A stretch of DNA of 19,168 nt from Phycisphaeraceae bacterium (GTDB lineage Bacteria; Planctomycetota; Phycisphaerae; Phycisphaerales; Phycisphaeraceae), in contig PUNN01000215.1 of the NCBI GenBank assembly GCA_003552605.1, positions 1 through 19,168 of the forward strand, given 5' to 3'. The position numbers and the translations under genes are program-made. This document shows, in pieces, positions 14,838 through 19,168 of this stretch; position 1 is the stretch's first letter, and each line of letters starts with the position of its first letter. Below the pieces are notes generated by a model. It saw only the letters and a program-made list of their open reading frames with translations, searched no databases and was not told where the DNA came from.

Positions 14838-15806
14838 ATGCATACACCGGCCACCGCGCCCGGGGCGTCCACGGCGCCCGCGACCTCCACGAACCATGAC
14901 CCGGCCCGGGTTCAGGCGGGCCGGCCGGGCTTCATGACTGAGCAGGCCGCCCGGTTCTTTGCCGAGCAGGGCTACCTCATCGTCGAGGATGCCCTCAGCA
15001 CGGATGAGGTCGCGGCCCTCAACGAAGAGGCGCTTCGCATCTGTCGCGGCGATTACGGACACTATCGCGGCTGGAGCGGGCCGCACGAGGGGCAGAGCGA
15101 GGCGGAGATTCTCAAGCAGTATCTCTGCATCCACTTTCCGCACAAGATGTCGCAGGTCATGCGCGATGCGATTGCGCATCCGGCGATGGTCGAGGTACTT
15201 ACCGGTGTCATCGGCCCCAACGTCAAGTGCATGCAGTCGATGCTGTTCATCAAGGCCGCGGGCAAGCCAGGGCAGGCATGGCACCAGGATGAGGACTACA
15301 TCCCGACCCGCGACCGCTCACTGACCGGTGGGTGGATCGCGCTCGATGATGCCACCGTCGAGAACGGCTGCCTGTGGGTGATCCCCGGTTCGCACCGACC
15401 GGGCATTCTGTGGCTGCAGTACCGGCAGAACGATCCGCGATTTGACTGCACGGATGAATCGGGCGGCTTCCCTTACAGCGAGGCGGATGAGGTGCCGGTG
15501 GAAGTGAAGGCCGGTTCGATCGTGTTCTTCAACGGCTACCTGCTGCACCGGTCGCTGCCCAACCGCACGAAGGCGGGCTATCGACGGACGCTTGTCAACC
15601 ATTACATGAGCGCTGAATCCCTGCTGCCCTGGCACCCGCCGCGCATAGGTGAATCGGTAGCCACCTGTGACTACCGCGACATCATCCTCATCGCCGGTGA
15701 GGACCCCTACGCCTACAAAGGTACCGAAGACATCCACGAGCCCCACGTCCGCCCGAGCGGTGAAGGCGGTTGCGGCGACCCCGCCCACAACAAGAAAAGC
15801 GAATGA
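14838..15806 (+). CDS. Phytanoyl-CoA dioxygenase (PhyH) family Fe(II)/2-oxoglutarate oxygenase
   Basis: A 322-residue enzyme of the PhyH family of non-haem Fe(II)/2-oxoglutarate-dependent oxygenases, which hydroxylate small-molecule substrates while converting 2-oxoglutarate to succinate and CO2. The facial triad is visible: His149 and Asp151 in AWHQDEDYI and the distal His237 in YLLHRSLPN. Arg249 or Arg250 in GYRRTLVNHY is positioned to bind the 2-oxoglutarate carboxylate. The family's opening element FFAEQGYLIVEDALSTDEV lies at about residues 38-58, and GCLWVIPGSHRPG is also typical. There is no signal peptide, so it is cytoplasmic. The ATG at 14838 follows a purine-rich AGAGAAG; ATG at 14935 is a possible shorter start that would drop an Ala/Thr/Pro-rich leader. 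It stands alone between two repeat-bearing spacers, so context gives no clue to the substrate. Confidence 0.88.
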   Translation: MHTPATAPGASTAPATSTNHDPARVQAGRPGFMTEQAARFFAEQGYLIVEDALSTDEVAALNEEALRICRGDYGHYRGWSGPHEGQSEAEILKQYLCIHFPHKMSQVMRDAIAHPAMVEVLTGVIGPNVKCMQSMLFIKAAGKPGQAWHQDEDYIPTRDRSLTGGWIALDDATVENGCLWVIPGSHRPGILWLQYRQNDPRFDCTDESGGFPYSEADEVPVEVKAGSIVFFNGYLLHRSLPNRTKAGYRRTLVNHYMSAESLLPWHPPRIGESVATCDYRDIILIAGEDPYAYKGTEDIHEPHVRPSGEGGCGDPAHNKKSE

Positions 15807-15836
15807 CCGATGCTCGCCACCCCCACGCATCCACAG

Positions 15837-15877
15837 GTAGGGTGTGTTGAGCGAGGGCCGCGGAGCGAAACGCACCA
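15837..15877 (+). repeat. 41-nt structured intergenic repeat, copy A
   Basis: Starts GTAGGGTGTG and ends AAACGCACCA. Positions 5-11 of the unit pair with positions 34-40 as a 7-bp stem (GGTGTGT with ACGCACC, one G-U pair). It matches copy B at 33 of 41 positions when B is read on the minus strand. Confidence 0.75.
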
Positions 15878-16024
15878 TGCCCCTCGGCTTGGCACTTGTC
15901 GCCTCGCGATGATGTTTTGAACATTGCTTTGCGAGGGGGTTCCTTGGCTGCGGATGGCCTTGGCACCGTACGCGTGAGAGCGGTTTCCCGGTGGCGGGTG
16001 AGCCCCAGGCGCTGGGTGCGTTGG

Positions 16025-16065
16025 TGGTGGGCTTCGCTCGGTGGACCTCGCTCTGCCCACCCTAC
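16025..16065 (-). repeat. 41-nt structured intergenic repeat, copy B (inverted)
   Basis: On the minus strand it starts GTAGGGTGGG and ends AAGCCCACCA. The 7-bp stem is GGTGGGC with GCCCACC, all Watson-Crick. Relative to copy A the stem changes are compensatory (U-G to G-C at unit positions 9/36, U-A to C-G at 11/34), which supports a conserved folded structure. Confidence 0.75.
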
Positions 16066-16127
16066 GTGCTGGCGGGGTTCTGGCCGGCGGCTTATCATCG
16101 CCTCGGTGCCGGGTTGACCTTCCCGGC

Positions 16128-16133
16128 AGGAGG
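16128..16133 (+). promoter_or_regulatory. Strong Shine-Dalgarno selecting a TTG start for purL
   Basis: AGGAGG, the perfect consensus, lies 5 nt before the TTG at 16139. A GTG at 16193 is the next in-frame alternative but has no comparable site. Confidence 0.7.
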
Positions 16134-16138
16134 CTGCC

Positions 16139-19100
16139 TTGACCACCACCCCTGTATCCCCATCGACAGACCAGTCCGCCGCGGACCTCACCGTGTATCG
16201 CATCGAGGTTCGGCCGCGGCGGGGTGAGCCCGACCCGCTTGCCGACAGCGTGTTGCGCGATGCCGGTCAGGAACTTGGCGACATTCACCTCGTTCACACC
16301 GCCCGCATCTACCTGATTGAAGGGCCGCTCGATGATGAGCAGGCCCGAAGGATTGCCGAGCAACTGCTCGCCGACCCCATCGCTCAGAAGACCGTGCTCG
16401 GGGCCGCGGCCGTGCCCGAGGATGGGCATGTGATCGAGGTCCACTACAAGCCCGGCGTGATGGACCCGGTGGCCGAGTCGACGCGCGGGGCGATCATCGA
16501 GATGCTGCCGGCCCTTGCCGATCGGCCGCTCGAAGTCCGCACCGGCTTTCGCTACGACCTCCGCCGCGGCGAAGGTACTGCCGCGTTCAATCGCGGGTTG
16601 CTCGAGCGATTCGCCGCGCGGCACCTCGCCAACCCCGTCATCCAGGAAATCCACCTCGAGCCGTTCTTTCCCGACCGCTTTGCCCACACCAGCCCATACA
16701 CGCTCACGCTCGGCCACATCGCGATCCTCGATCTCGACGATGAGGGGCTGATGAAGCTCTCGCGAGAGGGTCACCTGTTTCTTTCGCTTGCCGAGATGCG
16801 GGCGATCCAGGGCTATTTCCGCAGTCTCGGGGACGGCGGCCGCGAGCCGACGGACATCGAGCTCGAGACCATCGCCCAGACGTGGAGTGAACACTGCGTT
16901 CACAAGACGCTCAAGAGCACGGTGCATTACCGCGATGAAAACGCCATACCCGCCGCGCGCGACTTCGCCGGCCGGCCCGGCCATCGCCTCGATGAGGATG
17001 GCACGCTCATCATTGACAACCTGCTCAAGCGCACCATCGCCGCGGCCACGCACAAGCTGATGAGCGAGACGGACCTCGGCCAATGGTGTGTCAGCGTGTT
17101 CAAGGATAATGCCGGCATCGTCCGCTTCGACGATGAATACGGGGTATGCATCAAGGTCGAGACGCACAATCACCCCTCGGCGATCGAACCCTACGGCGGC
17201 GCTGCCACGGGCATCGGCGGCTGCATCCGCGACATCATGGGCACCGGCCTGTTTGCCTGGCCGGTGGCCAACACGGATGTGTTCTGCGTGGGCCATCCTG
17301 ACACACCCGATGAAGCCCTGCCGCGCGGGGTGATTCATCCGCGGCGGATTCTCGAGCAGGTGGTCGCCGGTGTGCGCGATTACGGCAACCGGATGGGCAT
17401 TCCCACCGTGCAGGGTGGGGTGTGGTTTCACGATGACTACCTCGCCAACCCGCTCGTCTTCGCCGGCTGCGTGGGGCTGATCCCGCTCGATCGATGCTTC
17501 GGCGATGCACAACCGGGCGACCGGATCATCGTCCTCGGCGGCGCCACCGGCCGTGATGGCATCCATGGCGCTACCTTCTCGAGTGCGGAGCTGACCGACT
17601 CGCACGCCGATGAGTTCGGCCATGCGGTGCAGATCGGCAACGCCATCACGCAGAAGAAGGTGATGGATGTGCTCCGTCAGGCCCGGGACTACCGCGATGC
17701 CGAGGGCGACCCGCCGCGCTGCCTCTTCCACGCCATCACCGACTGCGGTGCCGGCGGCTTTTCCTCGGCGGTGGGCGAGATGGGGCGGCAGAGCGGGGCG
17801 CAGGTCGAACTCGAAAGAGCGCCGCTGAAGTACCAGGGTCTGTCATACCACGAGATATGGATCAGCGAGGCCCAGGAACGGATGGTGCTCGCCGTGCCTG
17901 AGCACGATGTGGCCGCGCTGCGGGAACTGTGCGAAGCCGAGGATGTCACCATGTGTACCCTCGGTCAGTACGGGGTTTTTGATGATGCCGGCCGGCCGGA
18001 ACTGGTGCTTCGTTACGAGGGCACGGAGGTCGGGCGGCTGTCGATGGACTTTCTGCACGATGGCATCCCCATGCCCACGCGCGAGGCGCACTGGGCGCCG
18101 CCGCAGCCCGGCCCGGACCATCATGCCGATGACCGCCGCCGCGCGGTGAAACCTGAAGTGCCGATGGCACTCGATCGCATGCTGCTTCGATTGCTGTCGC
18201 ATCCCAACATCGCCAGCAAGCACTGGATCATCCGCCAGTATGACCACGAGGTGCAGGGCGGCTCGGCCGTTAAAGCGCTGACCGGTCCGGGACAGGATGG
18301 CCCGGGCGATGGGGCCGTCATCCGCCCGCGGCTTGACAGCGACCGGGCGGTGGCGCTCGCCGGTGGGCTTCAGACGGGGTTGAGCGAGAAGACCTCCGGT
18401 GGCGACAGCTACTGGATGAGTCTCGCCGCGATCGATGAGGCCGTGCGAAATCTCATCTGTATCGGCGCGGACCCGGCCCGCATCTGCCTGCTGGACAACT
18501 TCTGCTGGCCGGGCTGCGCTGAGGCGCAACAGCTCGGCTCGCTCGTGCGTGCCGCCGAAGGCTGTTACGACGGCGCGCTGGCGTATCGCGCCCCGTTCGT
18601 TTCCGGCAAGGATTCGCTCAACAACCAGTTCACCACTGAAAGCGGCCGGGTCATCACCATCCCGCCGACGTTGCTGATCACGGCGCTGGGTCTTGTCGAG
18701 GATGTGCGCCACTGCATCACCATGGACGCCAAGCATCCCGGCGATGCGCTGCTGCTGGTGGGCTTGACCACGGGGGCGCTCGGCGGTTCGCACTTTCAGA
18801 TGATCGAGCCGGAAGTGGCCGAGACCGACCCGGCCATCCCCCGGGTGGACCTCGAGGCCGGTCCACTCGCCGCGGCCACCGTCGCCGCGGCGATACGGGA
18901 AGGCCATGTGCGCGCTGCGCACGATTGCTCCGATGGCGGGCTTCTTGTGGCGGCGGCGGAAATGGCGTTTGCCGGCCGCATCGGCCTCGGGGTCGACCTT
19001 GCCGCCGTCCCGCATGAAGGGGCCGATCACGATCATCAGCGCGCCTTTGCCGAGTCGCCCTCGCGATACCTGCTCGAGGTGCCGGCTGATGGCGTCGATG

Positions 19101-19168
19101 CGCTGCTCGCCTCGCTGCACAACCGCGGCCTTGCCGGTGCGGTCATCGGTCGGTTCAACGATTCCGAC
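16139..19168 (+). CDS. purL: Phosphoribosylformylglycinamidine synthase, PurS-PurL fusion (partial, runs off the window)
   Basis: Catalyses ATP- and ammonia-dependent conversion of FGAR to FGAM, step four of de novo purine synthesis, in the cytoplasm. The first 1010 codons are present and the gene continues past the window edge. Residues about 18-90 and 95-150 form a PurS-like pair (VYRIEVRPRRG; then VIEVHYKPGVMDP, a typical PurS strand-turn), fused in front of the PurL body. PurL landmarks are intact: WSEHCVHK (H252), ETHNHPSAIEPYGGAATGIGG (from E341), DCGAGGFSSAVGE, SGKDSLNNQF and AHDCSDGGL in the second ATPase-like half. This is the architecture known as PurSL; such proteins are about 1000 residues and use a separate PurQ glutaminase, but whether a glutaminase domain follows here cannot be seen. 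Start is TTG, chosen on a perfect AGGAGG five bases upstream. Confidence 0.93.
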   Translation, partial: MTTTPVSPSTDQSAADLTVYRIEVRPRRGEPDPLADSVLRDAGQELGDIHLVHTARIYLIEGPLDDEQARRIAEQLLADPIAQKTVLGAAAVPEDGHVIEVHYKPGVMDPVAESTRGAIIEMLPALADRPLEVRTGFRYDLRRGEGTAAFNRGLLERFAARHLANPVIQEIHLEPFFPDRFAHTSPYTLTLGHIAILDLDDEGLMKLSREGHLFLSLAEMRAIQGYFRSLGDGGREPTDIELETIAQTWSEHCVHKTLKSTVHYRDENAIPAARDFAGRPGHRLDEDGTLIIDNLLKRTIAAATHKLMSETDLGQWCVSVFKDNAGIVRFDDEYGVCIKVETHNHPSAIEPYGGAATGIGGCIRDIMGTGLFAWPVANTDVFCVGHPDTPDEALPRGVIHPRRILEQVVAGVRDYGNRMGIPTVQGGVWFHDDYLANPLVFAGCVGLIPLDRCFGDAQPGDRIIVLGGATGRDGIHGATFSSAELTDSHADEFGHAVQIGNAITQKKVMDVLRQARDYRDAEGDPPRCLFHAITDCGAGGFSSAVGEMGRQSGAQVELERAPLKYQGLSYHEIWISEAQERMVLAVPEHDVAALRELCEAEDVTMCTLGQYGVFDDAGRPELVLRYEGTEVGRLSMDFLHDGIPMPTREAHWAPPQPGPDHHADDRRRAVKPEVPMALDRMLLRLLSHPNIASKHWIIRQYDHEVQGGSAVKALTGPGQDGPGDGAVIRPRLDSDRAVALAGGLQTGLSEKTSGGDSYWMSLAAIDEAVRNLICIGADPARICLLDNFCWPGCAEAQQLGSLVRAAEGCYDGALAYRAPFVSGKDSLNNQFTTESGRVITIPPTLLITALGLVEDVRHCITMDAKHPGDALLLVGLTTGALGGSHFQMIEPEVAETDPAIPRVDLEAGPLAAATVAAAIREGHVRAAHDCSDGGLLVAAAEMAFAGRIGLGVDLAAVPHEGADHDHQRAFAESPSRYLLEVPADGVDALLASLHNRGLAGAVIGRFNDSD

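Larger units (their letters stand above)
15807..16138. other. Gene-free region with a pair of 41-nt inverted structured repeats
   Basis: No protein-like frame is present in these 332 bases. They hold two inverted copies of a 41-nt hairpin element (15837-15877 and 16025-16065) separated by 147 nt, and the Shine-Dalgarno of the following gene. No transposase remnant or clear target-site duplication is seen next to the pair. Confidence 0.6.

Noticed and set aside
15827..16075. Complete MITE with target-site duplication
   Set aside because: The inverted copies are real, but the bases just outside the two ends do not form a direct repeat, so insertion as a single transposon is not shown.
1..19168. 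CRISPR array, prophage or insertion sequence
   Set aside because: No regularly spaced direct repeats, no transposase, integrase or phage structural gene on either strand.

Overview
The window is about 19.2 kb of GC-rich bacterial DNA. I infer a planctomycete, most likely Phycisphaerae-like: the mix of DUF2752, FG-GAP, phytanoyl-CoA dioxygenase-like and PurS-PurL fusion genes, the very acidic exported proteins and the dispersed GC-rich intergenic hairpin repeats all fit. No rRNA or other phylogenetic marker is present, so this stays an inference. Signal peptides, two lipoboxes and an outer-membrane beta-barrel protein point to a diderm cell.

Layout. (1) 404-3699, plus strand: a small membrane protein (DUF2752), two adjacent and apparently related lipoproteins that overlap by ATGA, and a GT-B-like glycosyltransferase that overlaps the second lipoprotein. 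This reads as a cell-envelope cluster. (2) 3931-9707, plus strand: behind a recognisable sigma70-type promoter lie an exported FG-GAP/beta-propeller protein, a translationally coupled HtrA-like serine protease without a PDZ domain, and a large exported protein of unknown function. (3) 9938-14083, minus strand: a 1381-residue classical autotransporter with solenoid passenger, Asn/Asp low-complexity tracts and C-terminal beta-barrel. It converges on the previous block across a strong palindromic terminator. (4) 14084-14837: a long gene-free stretch with inverted copies of a REP-like hairpin and a further large inverted repeat. (5) 14838-15806: a PhyH-family Fe(II)/2-oxoglutarate oxygenase. (6) 15807-16138: a second gene-free stretch with an inverted pair of 41-nt structured repeats whose stem shows compensatory changes. 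(7) 16139 to the window end: a PurS-PurL fusion (FGAM synthase) starting at TTG and cut by the window edge.

Most gene products (7 of 10) look exported or membrane-bound, so the window is mainly an envelope/secretome region next to one purine biosynthesis gene. The most interesting items are the autotransporter with its unusual Trp-repeat N-terminus and Asn/Asp tracts, and the two families of inverted intergenic hairpin repeats that bracket the oxygenase gene. I found no CRISPR array, tRNA, rRNA, transposase or phage gene.
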